Both the position numbers and the translations under genes were made by a program. From assembly GCF_013141425.1 (NCBI RefSeq), contig NZ_JABFRA010000018.1:1-50111 (forward strand): DNA of 50,111 bases. Reading direction: 5' to 3'. Numbering within the stretch: position 1 is the first letter of the stretch; each line of letters starts with the position of its first letter. The notes under the pieces are model-generated. The model was given only the letters and a program-made list of their open reading frames with translations. It did no database searches and was not told the DNA's origin. Shown in pieces: positions 40,618-49,201 of this stretch. Origin of the DNA: Methylotenera sp. (GTDB lineage Bacteria > Pseudomonadota > Gammaproteobacteria > Burkholderiales > Methylophilaceae).

Positions 40618-40848
40618 ATGGATGAGCGTAACGTATGTATGGAAGCTTTCGCACGACTATGTGAAGATGTGAATACAGATAAAAAATCGGCGATTGACCA
40701 GTCTGATTATTGGTTGTTTGAGTTAGGTTTTAGGTCGGCAATTGAAGAATTATTGTCGATTGCGGATGCTGGATCACAAAGTAGAAAATTTGTATCACCA
40801 CGTTTTCAAATGTTGGCGGATAAGATTTTGAACTCACGTGTTCATTAA
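40618..40848 (+). CDS. Small protein of unknown function
   Basis: I do not recognise this 76-residue protein. It is predicted soluble, mildly acidic and helical, with no signal peptide or membrane segment. A strong AGGGGG ribosome-binding site five bases before the ATG and a perfect terminator just after it support a real, well-translated gene. It lies 94 bases after the Fae-like gene; a GTGGGA/TCCCAC hairpin without a U-run (40536-40552) separates them, so partial cotranscription is possible. Two cysteines (7 and 15) are near the N-terminus. Confidence 0.7.
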   Translation: MDERNVCMEAFARLCEDVNTDKKSAIDQSDYWLFELGFRSAIEELLSIADAGSQSRKFVSPRFQMLADKILNSRVH

Positions 40849-40870
40849 TAACAACGAAATTGTAAACAAT

Positions 40871-40897
40871 AAAAAAGCGGCCTAGGCCGCTTTTTTT
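40871..40897. terminator. Bidirectional terminator after the 76-residue gene
   Basis: AAAAAAGCGGCC and GGCCGCTTTTTT form a perfect palindrome with a TA centre; the real loop will be about six bases (CCTAGG). T-runs follow in both directions. It serves the 76-residue gene and the convergent YqjK-like gene. The stem is the same as that at 38883-38908. Confidence 0.92.
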
Positions 40898-40916
40898 ATA
40901 GATTTAAAGTATACGA

Positions 40917-41210
40917 CTAGCTTTTAATCAACCACTTCCGTACATTGCGCAGAATGAGCAGAGTACCCCACCCACGTTGAAACCAAGTACCTAAACGTGT
41001 GGGTTTTAAAATCCCAAACAGTGCAGTAGCCGCCATCGCCACCATCGGGCGTTGCTTCACATAATGCAGTATCGATAAACCACGATCAGCAAGCAATAAT
41101 GTCGACTTTAATGGCGTGCTATGTTGTTTAAGCGCCAATCGTTGTTCAGCAGCATCTTCAATCAATCGCTTGCGTCTTTCTGCTATTCGCGCTAACTTTT
41201 TATTCATCAT
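40917..41210 (-). CDS. YqjK-like protein
   Basis: The 97-residue basic protein starts with a charged helix (NKKLARIAERRKRLIEDAAEQR) typical of the YqjK family and has one hydrophobic segment (about 56-68). YqjK accompanies YqjD and YqjE in enterobacteria, in an operon induced under stress and in stationary phase; its role is unknown. It overlaps the end of the YqjE-like gene by 11 bases. The order yqjD-yqjE-yqjK is the same here, which supports the call despite its short, diverged sequence. Confidence 0.75.
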   Translation of the reverse strand: MMNKKLARIAERRKRLIEDAAEQRLALKQHSTPLKSTLLLADRGLSILHYVKQRPMVAMAATALFGILKPTRLGTWFQRGWGTLLILRNVRKWLIKS

Positions 41211-41577
41211 CTTGCGTCAGTTGCTGATGGTCTTTGGACAATTCATCCAAGCTGGCTTTAAATACGCGTGGCATGGTTTTGAGTGATCGTATAGCAAGCA
41301 CACATAAAACAGTACCCGTTGCCAGAAAAAGCCCTGTTAGCAAACCAAGCACTAATAGACGGTGCGTATCCCAAAAAGCGACAACGACAAAAAGTGCAAG
41401 TAACAACACGCCAACAGAAAGGCAAAAAAGTGAGATAAACGCCATCGTTAAAAGCGAAATCAGCCGTTCTCTACCCTCCTCTAAATCTGTAGAAAGTAAT
41501 TCTAGCCGTGTATGAGCAATGGCGACAAAAGTTGTAGCCATATTTTTAAGAGAGGCAAAAAGACCTTCATCAGCCAT
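41200..41577 (-). CDS. YqjE-like phage holin family membrane protein
   Basis: With the chosen start the protein has 125 residues: an amphipathic N-terminal helix (GLFASLKNMATTFVAIAHTRLELL), a charged segment (EEGRERL), and two membrane helices (about 42-62 and 70-92), as in the YqjE/holin-X family. The family is annotated as holin-like but is not tied to phage here. An upstream in-frame ATG would put 44 more residues over the end of the YqjD-like gene and has no support, so the ATG in MADEGLF was taken; its ribosome-binding site is weak. Confidence 0.8.
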   Translation of the reverse strand: MADEGLFASLKNMATTFVAIAHTRLELLSTDLEEGRERLISLLTMAFISLFCLSVGVLLLALFVVVAFWDTHRLLVLGLLTGLFLATGTVLCVLAIRSLKTMPRVFKASLDELSKDHQQLTQDDE

Positions 41578-41620
41578 GTTAGGTTCAGTTTCCAAGTTGG
41601 GTTTATTGGCTAAATCTTGC

Positions 41621-41956
41621 CTAGCGCCTGCCAATGAGTAAACCAATAACCAAGCCAACGCCTGCAGCAACGCCAACCGATTTCCAAGGATTGTCATGCA
41701 CATATTCATCTGTTGCTTTAGCGGCTACTTTAGATTTTTCGATGAGCGCTTCCTGAGCATCGGCTAATTTAACTTTCGCTACGGAAAGCGATTCTTCGGC
41801 TTTGGTACGCAAACTCGCAAGTGCTTCACCACCTTGATTAGCCGTCGCTTTTATTAGTGCTTCAGCATCAGCGACAACTACTTTAAAGTCAGAAATCAGT
41901 TGCTCTTTCGTTACGTCAGAATATTCAGTACCCGCGGGTAAATTCTTTAAGCTCAT
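41621..41956 (-). CDS. YqjD/ElaB-like (DUF883) membrane-anchored protein
   Basis: The 111-residue protein has a long amphipathic helix region and a C-terminal membrane anchor (DNPWKSVGVAAGVGLVIGLLIGRR region), the signature of DUF883. E. coli YqjD and ElaB are stationary-phase inner-membrane proteins; YqjD was reported to bind ribosomes. A strong AAGGAG ribosome-binding site stands before the ATG. It heads the yqjD-yqjE-yqjK-like cluster. The 199-base AT-rich gap upstream must hold the promoter, but no clear sigma motif was identified. Confidence 0.9.
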   Translation of the reverse strand: MSLKNLPAGTEYSDVTKEQLISDFKVVVADAEALIKATANQGGEALASLRTKAEESLSVAKVKLADAQEALIEKSKVAAKATDEYVHDNPWKSVGVAAGVGLVIGLLIGRR

Positions 41957-42155
41957 CTTAGTTTCTCCTTAAGTTATTGAGGTTATGTATTAATTTGACA
42001 AGAATTCTAAGTTTAAATTCTATTTTAATCCTAATAACCGAATATTAATTCATTTTGTTTGCTAACTAAGTTTATCTTATATACGTCCAGTCAAGAGGAA
42101 ATTGATATACCGCAAACAAACCGATAAAGAGTGACTTACATTAGAAACGTTTCAA

Positions 42156-43226
42156 TTATTTGCTGGGCGACGATGTGATTAACTTCGATTTGATGGAAAG
42201 TAAGATTTTTCGCACTGGTGTAGGAATGGCAGCGCCAATTGCATCGTTAATGTGTAGCCAAATTTTTCCTGGTGCTGCAACTGAGTGATTCATTTTATGA
42301 ACGTTTAGGACCTGTGGACGAATGATTAGCTTAAAGTGGCTAAAGGTGTGGCTAAGGGTAGGAAAAACGGTGCTTGCGTGCACCACGATATCAAAACGAC
42401 TATGTACCAGAGATTCATAGTCATTGTTATCAATCGTTTCAATTTCAGGAAAACTCCATAAGCCTCCCCAAATTCCAGTAGGTGGGCGTTTTTCCAACAT
42501 TACTTCATCGCCTTGAAGCAGTATCAACATCGTGGTCGATTTCTCAGGAATCACCGTCCGAGGTTTAGGCGTTGGCAACTCAGGCACGCGATTTTGCTTA
42601 TAGGCCTCACAGTCGCTATTAAGTGGGCAAATGCCGCATTTTGGTTTGCTTCGGGTGCACAGCGTCGCACCTAAGTCCATTAGGCCTTGCGTGTAGTTAA
42701 CTATGGCTTGCTTGGGCAGTAAACCTTCTGCCAAGGCCCATAATTGCCTTTCAATTTTGGGTGAGTTGGGCCATCCTTCTATTACGAAATATCTAGCTAA
42801 CACACGTTTTACATTGCCATCTAAAATGGTTTGAGTCTGATTATAGGCAAATGAGGCAATCGCCGCCGCTGTCGAGCGGCCGATGCCCGAAAGTGTTTGT
42901 ATGGTATCAAAGTCTTGCGGAAACTCGCCGTGATGCTTATCCATGATAGTTGTGGCGGCATTATGCAAATTGCGTGCCCTTGAGTAATAACCAAGGCCAC
43001 TCCAATATTGCAGCACTTCTTCTTGTGTGGCATTTGCCAGTGTTGCAATATTGGGGAAGCGTTGCATGAACTTGCCGTAGTAGCCAATCACCGCAGCTAC
43101 TTGAGTTTGTTGCAGCATGATTTCTGAAACCCAAATAGCATAAGGGTCAACCGTGTTCTGCCAAGGCAAATCATGCCGGCCATGTACCTTTTGCCATACA
43201 ATCAGGCGGTTTGCAAAATCAGACAT
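42156..43226 (-). CDS. mutY: Adenine DNA glycosylase MutY
   Basis: MutY removes adenine mispaired with 8-oxoguanine. The catalytic Glu35 (VSEIMLQQTQ), the helix-hairpin-helix LSGIGRSTA (112-120) and Asp136 (ILDGNVKR) are present. The 4Fe-4S cysteines Cys190, Cys197, Cys200 and Cys206 have the usual C-x6-C-x2-C-x5-C spacing. The C-terminal NUDIX-like domain (about 225-345), which recognises 8-oxoG, is complete. The length of 356 is normal. It follows the large AsmA gene, as in many betaproteobacteria, with a hairpin between. Confidence 0.97.
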   Translation of the reverse strand: MSDFANRLIVWQKVHGRHDLPWQNTVDPYAIWVSEIMLQQTQVAAVIGYYGKFMQRFPNIATLANATQEEVLQYWSGLGYYSRARNLHNAATTIMDKHHGEFPQDFDTIQTLSGIGRSTAAAIASFAYNQTQTILDGNVKRVLARYFVIEGWPNSPKIERQLWALAEGLLPKQAIVNYTQGLMDLGATLCTRSKPKCGICPLNSDCEAYKQNRVPELPTPKPRTVIPEKSTTMLILLQGDEVMLEKRPPTGIWGGLWSFPEIETIDNNDYESLVHSRFDIVVHASTVFPTLSHTFSHFKLIIRPQVLNVHKMNHSVAAPGKIWLHINDAIGAAIPTPVRKILLSIKSKLITSSPSK

Positions 43227-43265
43227 GAATGCTATTACCTAAAATGGTAAGTGGATGGGAGTTAA

Positions 43266-43302
43266 ATAATGGTCATTGTGGAAGCGCAACAACGACCATT
43301 AT
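43266..43302 (-). terminator. Hairpin between asmA-like gene and mutY
   Basis: ATAATGGTC pairs perfectly with GACCATTAT, and after one A-C mismatch the stem continues for four more pairs, leaving a nine-base loop. On the minus strand the sequence after it is TTTAACT, a poor U-run. It may be an inefficient terminator or an mRNA stabiliser, leaving mutY partly dependent on read-through. Confidence 0.45.
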
Positions 43303-43315
43303 GGTGTGAGGCAAA

Positions 43316-46291
43316 TTAAAACTTAAACACGTCTTTAAGTTTCTCGGCCGCTTTATCTTTGACTTGATCCTGTGCAGATTTAGGCTTTTCTGCAGGTGCG
43401 GCCGGTTGTGCACTACCACCGGCAGGCGCAGCCTCTGCGGGCTTTTTCTTACCTAATAAGCCACTAATCGCATCGACCTTATCACCACCACCAATTAACG
43501 CTTTTACGGCTGTACCTTTGTCACCACCGACTTTATCAAGCAAATTCGATTTAGCCAGCGCAGTACCGACTGCGGCAAAGTCCATGCCGTATTTTGGATT
43601 GGAAAATGTACCCGTAATTTTTACAGGTATTGCAATGCCAGCTAATGCATCTAAATCAGCGCCGCCTTGACCTTTAAGCGATTTAACAATCGTGGGTTTG
43701 GCTAGGTAATTGATAGATTCATTGCCAATATCAATGTCACCACGGCTATCGCCTTTTTCTAAGCGTAATATCGGTGCTTTCATAGCTAAATCTTCGTTAT
43801 GCGCTACGCCATTTTTAATGGCGAAACTTGCAGTTAACTCGCTGAAATCAGTTTTCTTTCGACTGTCGGCACCCACGTTGTCTTTCGCACCGAGTAGATT
43901 AACTTTACTTTTTAGCTCCCGAATGCTACCAGCGATATCTACACCTTTTAAGGCGCCATCGGCCAAGCCGAGTGAAGCATTCCCCGCCAGTGCTTTTTTA
44001 AGAGCGCCAACACTGTTACCAGAGGTCGTCACATCAATATTCACGGTGCCTTTACCTTCTAACATATTGTTGTTAATGGCATCCACCATCAATGGTCCGA
44101 TAGATACACTTTTCATATTCTGTTTGAAGGTAATGCTGGGTGTGGCGCGCGCATCAACTTTAAGTAATCCACTCATGCTACCTTGGTAAAGATTGGCGGC
44201 GAACGGCGAAACAGTTACGACACCCCTGTCGGCATTCAAGCCAATATTGACATTTTGCGTAGTAACATTCGCCAATTTCAACCAGCCAATTTTCGCGTCG
44301 CCTGACGCGTTAAGCTTTTTTAGCGCGCTCAAATCAATCGGTGTATCGCCAGTACTTTTCGCCGCGGGTGCATTGCTTTTGGTGATGTATTTGTCCGCAT
44401 CTAATTTATCAATATTAACGTTAAAACTGTAAATCGGGTCGCTAAAACGCGCAATACCAACACTGGCGTTAATCTGGCTATCATCCACCTTCGCCGCGAG
44501 TGGGCTCAAATTTAACTTTTGACCGTCAGCCTTTAAATCAATGCGAATGTTCGAGGCATTGGTTTTGCCATATTTTAAATGGCCAATACGTAACGATCCA
44601 TCGGCATTCAGGGCCTTTAGTGCGCTTAAGTCTAGTGGTTTATCGCTTGCTTTGTTATTGGCTGGCGCGTTGCTGGTACTGACATATTTATCTACATCCA
44701 ACTGGTCAATATCAATATCAAAGGTGTAAAGCGGTTTTGCAAAGTGGCTAATGCCTATGCTGCCTTTAATTCGACTGTCATCTAATTTTACGTTTAGGCC
44801 TGTCAGCGCCAGTTTCTCGCCATCGGCTTTGATATTGACGTTTAATCCTGAGATTTGATACTTGTCGTAGAGAATGCTGTCTACATTTAACTTGCCGTCT
44901 AATAGCAGCGCTTTGAGCGCGCTTAAATCAGCAGGCTTGCTGTCACTGGTTTTAGCTGCTGGCTGTGATGATTTTACGATCAGTTTGTTCAGATTGAGCT
45001 TATCTGCATTTAAGTTGAACTTGATGCTCGGCTTCTTAAAGCTAGCAACGGCCATATCGCCATTCAGCTTGGTCTCATCAATATTTAAATTGAATTTGCT
45101 ATTTACCAATTCATTTTTCACATCGGTATGCAGCGACAAATCAAAACGCCCTTGCATCGCGCCATTGGGTAAACTGGGGTCTTTAATGTCCAGATTGCCC
45201 GCTAGTTTTGGCACGTCAAAAATTAAACTCTCCAGATTGCCCGTAAATGGCGATGAGAATTTACCGTTAATGGTGCGCTTGCCTTGTACGCCAGCAATTT
45301 CACCTGTAATGCCACTGCTTTGTAATGCTTTTGGTGAACCTTTAATATCTGCTAATACTAGGTTGGCTTTAAATGTATCGCCCGCTTTATCTTGCGATAA
45401 ACTGACAGTGACATTTTTACTGCTAACTTCATCTTTTTGGGCAATTAATTTTGGCGCATTTAAATCTAAGCTTAATTTAGCACCACTAAATTCGCCTGAA
45501 GCGACAAGTTTTAGCGTGTCTACTAAAAACTCGCGTGTATCGGGTTTTGCATCAATGTCGCCAGTGGCACTAATATTTACATCTTTACCGCCAAATAAAA
45601 TACCTTTAATTTGCGCATCTAAGCCTTTTGCAACAAAGTGCTTGGTCGCAGGGTCAACTAAAAAATTACCTTTTAATTTAGCTTCCGCAGCAACTTCTGG
45701 CTGATTAGCATTAATGGTGAAGTCGGTTGCTAAATCCACAGGTTCTGCCAAGGCAATGTGACCTGAAGTCAGATTAAATTTAGATATCGCATAGTTTGCA
45801 CCAGAGCTCTCGTCGGTATAACTCACCGCAGAATTAGTGACTTTAACGCCATCTACATCAAACTTAATGTCTTGAGATTCTTCGTCTTCTTTGCTTAGTA
45901 AGTCATCAAAGTTGGTGGTGCCGTCTTTGTATTTCACAATGTTAGCTTGTGCACCATCAATATAAACCGTGTCCACTATTAATTCTTTTTTGAGCAATGG
46001 TAGCAAGGAAAGCGACACTTTCACGCTGGTTACCGATGCGAATTCTTTACTGTTTTTATGTTCAGACAGTGAGATTTTGCCTAAATCTGCACCAATTTTT
46101 GGCCAAAATGCCAGTTTGATGTCACCCTCTAATTTGAGCGTTCGCTGTTTTTTTTCTTGCACCAAGTCAATGACTTTTTGCTTGTAATCATTCGGGTTGA
46201 AGGTCAGGGCAACAATCGTTACTAGTAGCAACACTAGGGCAATTAACCCACCTAAGCCGTATGCAGAATATTTAAGAATTTTTTTCATCAT
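43316..46291 (-). CDS. AsmA family protein with internal 99-residue repeats
   Basis: The 991-residue protein has an N-terminal membrane anchor (about 8-31) and a long periplasmic part. The AsmA N-terminal domain (to about 135, FNPNDYKQKV) and C-terminal AsmA_2-like domain (about 690-910) are present. AsmA-like proteins form hydrophobic beta-grooves and are implicated in phospholipid transport between inner and outer membranes. The middle holds tandem units starting DLSALK at residues 455, 554 and 653, a spacing of exactly 99, with a half unit before the first. The tail (950-985) is Ala/Pro/Lys-rich. The ATG pair at the start leaves a one-codon choice. Confidence 0.92.
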   Translation of the reverse strand: MMKKILKYSAYGLGGLIALVLLLVTIVALTFNPNDYKQKVIDLVQEKKQRTLKLEGDIKLAFWPKIGADLGKISLSEHKNSKEFASVTSVKVSLSLLPLLKKELIVDTVYIDGAQANIVKYKDGTTNFDDLLSKEDEESQDIKFDVDGVKVTNSAVSYTDESSGANYAISKFNLTSGHIALAEPVDLATDFTINANQPEVAAEAKLKGNFLVDPATKHFVAKGLDAQIKGILFGGKDVNISATGDIDAKPDTREFLVDTLKLVASGEFSGAKLSLDLNAPKLIAQKDEVSSKNVTVSLSQDKAGDTFKANLVLADIKGSPKALQSSGITGEIAGVQGKRTINGKFSSPFTGNLESLIFDVPKLAGNLDIKDPSLPNGAMQGRFDLSLHTDVKNELVNSKFNLNIDETKLNGDMAVASFKKPSIKFNLNADKLNLNKLIVKSSQPAAKTSDSKPADLSALKALLLDGKLNVDSILYDKYQISGLNVNIKADGEKLALTGLNVKLDDSRIKGSIGISHFAKPLYTFDIDIDQLDVDKYVSTSNAPANNKASDKPLDLSALKALNADGSLRIGHLKYGKTNASNIRIDLKADGQKLNLSPLAAKVDDSQINASVGIARFSDPIYSFNVNIDKLDADKYITKSNAPAAKSTGDTPIDLSALKKLNASGDAKIGWLKLANVTTQNVNIGLNADRGVVTVSPFAANLYQGSMSGLLKVDARATPSITFKQNMKSVSIGPLMVDAINNNMLEGKGTVNIDVTTSGNSVGALKKALAGNASLGLADGALKGVDIAGSIRELKSKVNLLGAKDNVGADSRKKTDFSELTASFAIKNGVAHNEDLAMKAPILRLEKGDSRGDIDIGNESINYLAKPTIVKSLKGQGGADLDALAGIAIPVKITGTFSNPKYGMDFAAVGTALAKSNLLDKVGGDKGTAVKALIGGGDKVDAISGLLGKKKPAEAAPAGGSAQPAAPAEKPKSAQDQVKDKAAEKLKDVFKF

Positions 46292-46406
46292 TATGCTCGC
46301 TACAAATTATACGAAATATTAACACTAGAATTACTTGCCTACTATTTCTACAATAAATGCTAAACGCCAAATTTGTATCAGGGCTCACTAAGCCGCCTAG
46401 TACACC

Positions 46407-47234
46407 TTAATGCAAAGTCCAATTGACCAAGCCTGTATAGGCCGTTAGCAAAACAATGACGCCAAAGGCAATGCGGTACCAGGCAAAAATTGTAAAGTCG
46501 TGGTGGCTAACGTAGCGAATCAGTGCGCGAACTGCAATCATGGCGCTAATAAAGGCAAATATAAATCCTACTATCCATGCGCCGATGTCATCTATGCTTA
46601 TTAGGGCGCGGTCTTTATACATGGAATAGATTGAAGCAATACCAAGCGTTGGCACTGCAAGAAAGAATGAGAATTCCGCTGCCGCTTTACGCGATAAGCC
46701 AAAAAATAAGCCACCGATAATGGTGGAGCCAGAGCGCGACATGCCTGGAATCAAAGCAACTGCTTGTGCAAGCCCAAGCTTTAGAGCATCTAACGGCCGA
46801 ATATCGTCCACAGTTTCAATCGTGACAGTATGCTGGCGTTTTTCTGCCCATAAAATAATGAACGCCCCCACTATAAAGGCCAAGGCTACAGGCACAGGTT
46901 TAAATAAATAGGTTTTGATTTTGTCGCCAAAGGCCAACCCTAAAATCGCCAGCGGTAAAAAGGCAATAGCTAGGTTAATAATTAAGCGGTTAGCAATGGG
47001 GTCGCGACCGAGCCCTGCAAAGGTGCTGACGAAGCGTGTTCGGTATTCCCAAACCACCGCTAAAATGGCACCTAATTGAATGGCAATATCAAACACACCG
47101 CGTTTTTCGTGATCCATAAAGTTGAGCAAATCACCCGCCAATATAAGGTGACCTGTGCTGGAAATGGGCAGAAACTCGGTTGCGCCTTCAACAATGCCAA
47201 GAATTGCAGCTTTAAATAATAATAGAATGTCCAT
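46407..47234 (-). CDS. uppP: Undecaprenyl-diphosphatase UppP (BacA)
   Basis: UppP dephosphorylates undecaprenyl diphosphate so the carrier lipid can be reused in peptidoglycan synthesis; overexpression gives bacitracin resistance. The catalytic motifs are [18 protein letters not shown] near the N-terminus and [11 protein letters not shown] in the middle. Several membrane helices fill the 275 residues. The ATG in MDILLLFK was chosen; a GTG two codons upstream is in frame. No strong ribosome-binding site is seen. It fits with glmU-glmS in envelope synthesis but is not linked to them. Confidence 0.97.
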   Translation of the reverse strand: MDILLLFKAAILGIVEGATEFLPISSTGHLILAGDLLNFMDHEKRGVFDIAIQLGAILAVVWEYRTRFVSTFAGLGRDPIANRLIINLAIAFLPLAILGLAFGDKIKTYLFKPVPVALAFIVGAFIILWAEKRQHTVTIETVDDIRPLDALKLGLAQAVALIPGMSRSGSTIIGGLFFGLSRKAAAEFSFFLAVPTLGIASIYSMYKDRALISIDDIGAWIVGFIFAFISAMIAVRALIRYVSHHDFTIFAWYRIAFGVIVLLTAYTGLVNWTLH

Positions 47235-47297
47235 GAGCACATTTTAACAGGTTTGGCATTTGCTGACGCTTGCATTTGTCTGGCGGAGTTTTGCCCA

Positions 47298-47327
47298 TTA
47301 AAAAGGGCGATGAATCGCCCTTTTTAA
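47298..47327 (-). terminator. Rho-independent terminator of the YidB-like gene
   Basis: TTAAAAAGGGCGA and TCGCCCTTTTTAA pair perfectly around a four-base loop, with T-runs within the stem on both strands. It stands just after the minus-strand YidB-like gene and upstream of uppP, so uppP needs its own promoter in the remaining 60 or so bases. Confidence 0.9.
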
Positions 47328-47347
47328 TGTTACTTGATATGCCAAAT

Positions 47348-47737
47348 TTATTTAATCAAGCCTAATACAGTGTTGAGTAAATTGCTAGATTCGCCTGTGA
47401 CTTTGCCTTCAGGCGTTAGTTTATCGACTACAGTAGGTAAATGCTCTGCGATTTGGCTAGTTAATGTTTCTGGGTTAATGCCAAATTTTGCAGCTAAGTC
47501 AGCAATTGCCCCGCTACCCAATACGCTGGAAATTTGGTCTGCAGAAATGGGTAAATTCTCACCTTTGCTTACCCATGATGCCGCTTGCTCGGCCAACCCA
47601 CCCGCTTTAAATTTTTCTAAAATGCCATCTAATCCGCCATTTTGATTAAACAATTCAAGGGCAACTTGCGCCACTCCACCTTGATCGCCACCTAATTTTC
47701 CTAAAACTGCACCTGCAATGCTGTCAAATAAACCCAT
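47348..47737 (-). CDS. YidB-like DUF937 family protein
   Basis: With the chosen start the protein has 129 residues and begins MGLFDSIAGAVLGKLGG, typical of YidB. The middle shows the DUF937 pattern (GGLDGILEKFKAGGLAEQAASWV, SKGENLPISADQI, VLGSGAIADLAAKFG). Predicted cytosolic and helical; function unknown. The chosen ATG has a clear AGGGGA ribosome-binding site, while an earlier in-frame ATG eight codons upstream has none. Confidence 0.88.
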   Translation of the reverse strand: MGLFDSIAGAVLGKLGGDQGGVAQVALELFNQNGGLDGILEKFKAGGLAEQAASWVSKGENLPISADQISSVLGSGAIADLAAKFGINPETLTSQIAEHLPTVVDKLTPEGKVTGESSNLLNTVLGLIK

Positions 47738-47785
47738 TCTGAATCCCCTAAAAAATGACAAAACTGTCTAATTAATTAGCATAAC

Positions 47786-49024
47786 TTAAAAACGTTCACC
47801 ATTGCGCAGGTAGCGCCATTGACCAACGGGTAATTTACCTAAATTAACACTTCCAATACGTACACGTTTTAAGCCAACTACGTGCAAACCCACCATTTCG
47901 CACATGCGACGAATTTGGCGTTTTTTACCTTCGCGCAATACAAAGCGTAATTGGTCTTCATTTTGCCAACTCACTTTTGCAGGCTTGAGTTTTTCGCCGT
48001 CTAAACTTAAGCCATGATTCAAGCGTTTTAAACCTTCATCATCCAAATTGCCCTCTACGCGCACCAAGTATTCTTTTTCAACGGTTGAATCTTCACCAAT
48101 CAAATGGCGCGCTACGCGACCATCTTGAGTGAGTACTAACATGCCTGTAGAGTCAATATCTAAGCGGCCTGCAGGGGCAAGGCCATTTAAATATCGACGT
48201 TGAAACTCGCGTTGATGATGTTGATTTAACTCCGGGTCATCCAGCCATTCATTATCAGGATGCACCAACACAATCGCTGGTTGATAGCCATCTTCCGCTT
48301 GGCCGCTTACATAACCCACGGGTTTGTGCAGAATAATCGTTACCGTCTCGGCCTGCACTTCATATGCGTAACTACTAATCACAATTTCAGCATCTGGGTT
48401 AATGCGCGTTCCTAGCGTATCAATAATTACACCGTCTACCATTACCCAGCTATTCATAATCCATTCATCTGCCTCTCGACGCGAGCAAATACCACGTTCT
48501 GCCATCACCTTAGAAAGGCGAGGTAACTCAGTGCTAATGGCGGTAGATTTATAAGCCGCTTTTGCCGCAGCGCCGTATTGCGGCGTGTTGACAGAATCAT
48601 AGCCATCACGCACCTTGCCACCACGACGAGGCGCTTGGCGATACTGCGGCTCGTTTTTATCTGGGCGCGGTGTAATCCGCGTATCCACACCTTGCGGCCT
48701 TGCTTGGCGAGGTTGTGATTCTCTATCATCTGACCCTGCTGAATACGCTGGACGTACGTTTTTCCTATCTTCATCTCGCGCATTTTCGCGTGGCTTACCA
48801 TCAAAGCGATGGTTGCGCTGCCCTGCTCTAGCCGTTGCTGGGTTCGAAGCGTCTTGTCTTTCGATTTTTCTTTCTTCGGGCTGTTCATTTCTAACAGGTG
48901 CACTTACTTTTGGCGGCGCCACGCTACGGTCACGCACAGTATTGCTAGCGCGGCGCACAGGCGCTTTACTGGTCTTCACAACAGGCTGATCAGAAGATTT
49001 TTTATTGAGTTTAATTGTAGTCAA
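47786..49024 (-). CDS. rRNA pseudouridine synthase (RsuA/RluB/RluE/RluF family) with disordered N-terminal extension
   Basis: Residues about 168-412 form a standard enzyme: S4 RNA-binding domain ([20 protein letters not shown]), pseudouridine synthase domain with catalytic Asp289 in GRLDIDSTG, and the late motif [14 protein letters not shown]. The ending ([16 protein letters not shown]) looks most like RluF/RluB, which modify the 23S peptidyl-transferase region; the exact target is open. The first 165 residues are low-complexity, rich in Arg, Asp, Glu, Asn, Gln and Pro, and predicted disordered. RNA-binding tails occur in this family but more often at the C-terminus. Confidence 0.9.
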   Translation of the reverse strand: MTTIKLNKKSSDQPVVKTSKAPVRRASNTVRDRSVAPPKVSAPVRNEQPEERKIERQDASNPATARAGQRNHRFDGKPRENARDEDRKNVRPAYSAGSDDRESQPRQARPQGVDTRITPRPDKNEPQYRQAPRRGGKVRDGYDSVNTPQYGAAAKAAYKSTAISTELPRLSKVMAERGICSRREADEWIMNSWVMVDGVIIDTLGTRINPDAEIVISSYAYEVQAETVTIILHKPVGYVSGQAEDGYQPAIVLVHPDNEWLDDPELNQHHQREFQRRYLNGLAPAGRLDIDSTGMLVLTQDGRVARHLIGEDSTVEKEYLVRVEGNLDDEGLKRLNHGLSLDGEKLKPAKVSWQNEDQLRFVLREGKKRQIRRMCEMVGLHVVGLKRVRIGSVNLGKLPVGQWRYLRNGERF

Positions 49025-49201
49025 AATAGTCTATTCATTTAATTTGTAAGGCTATTTTACAAGATAACGCCTCGTTTTTTCGTTCATTGGACACACAATT
49101 ACACATTTAGTATTAATTACCTAATAAATGGTGTTTCATGATTAATGTATTTCATTTATTTTGTCTGTTAATATAAATCTTTCAATTCCCTAGAAAAATA
49201 T

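Noticed and set aside
44874-45704. Plus-strand reading frame of 276 codons opposite the AsmA-family gene
   Set aside because: It is the antisense shadow of a repetitive, compositionally biased gene; the product is Ser/Leu-rich without motifs, and the AsmA frame is well supported.
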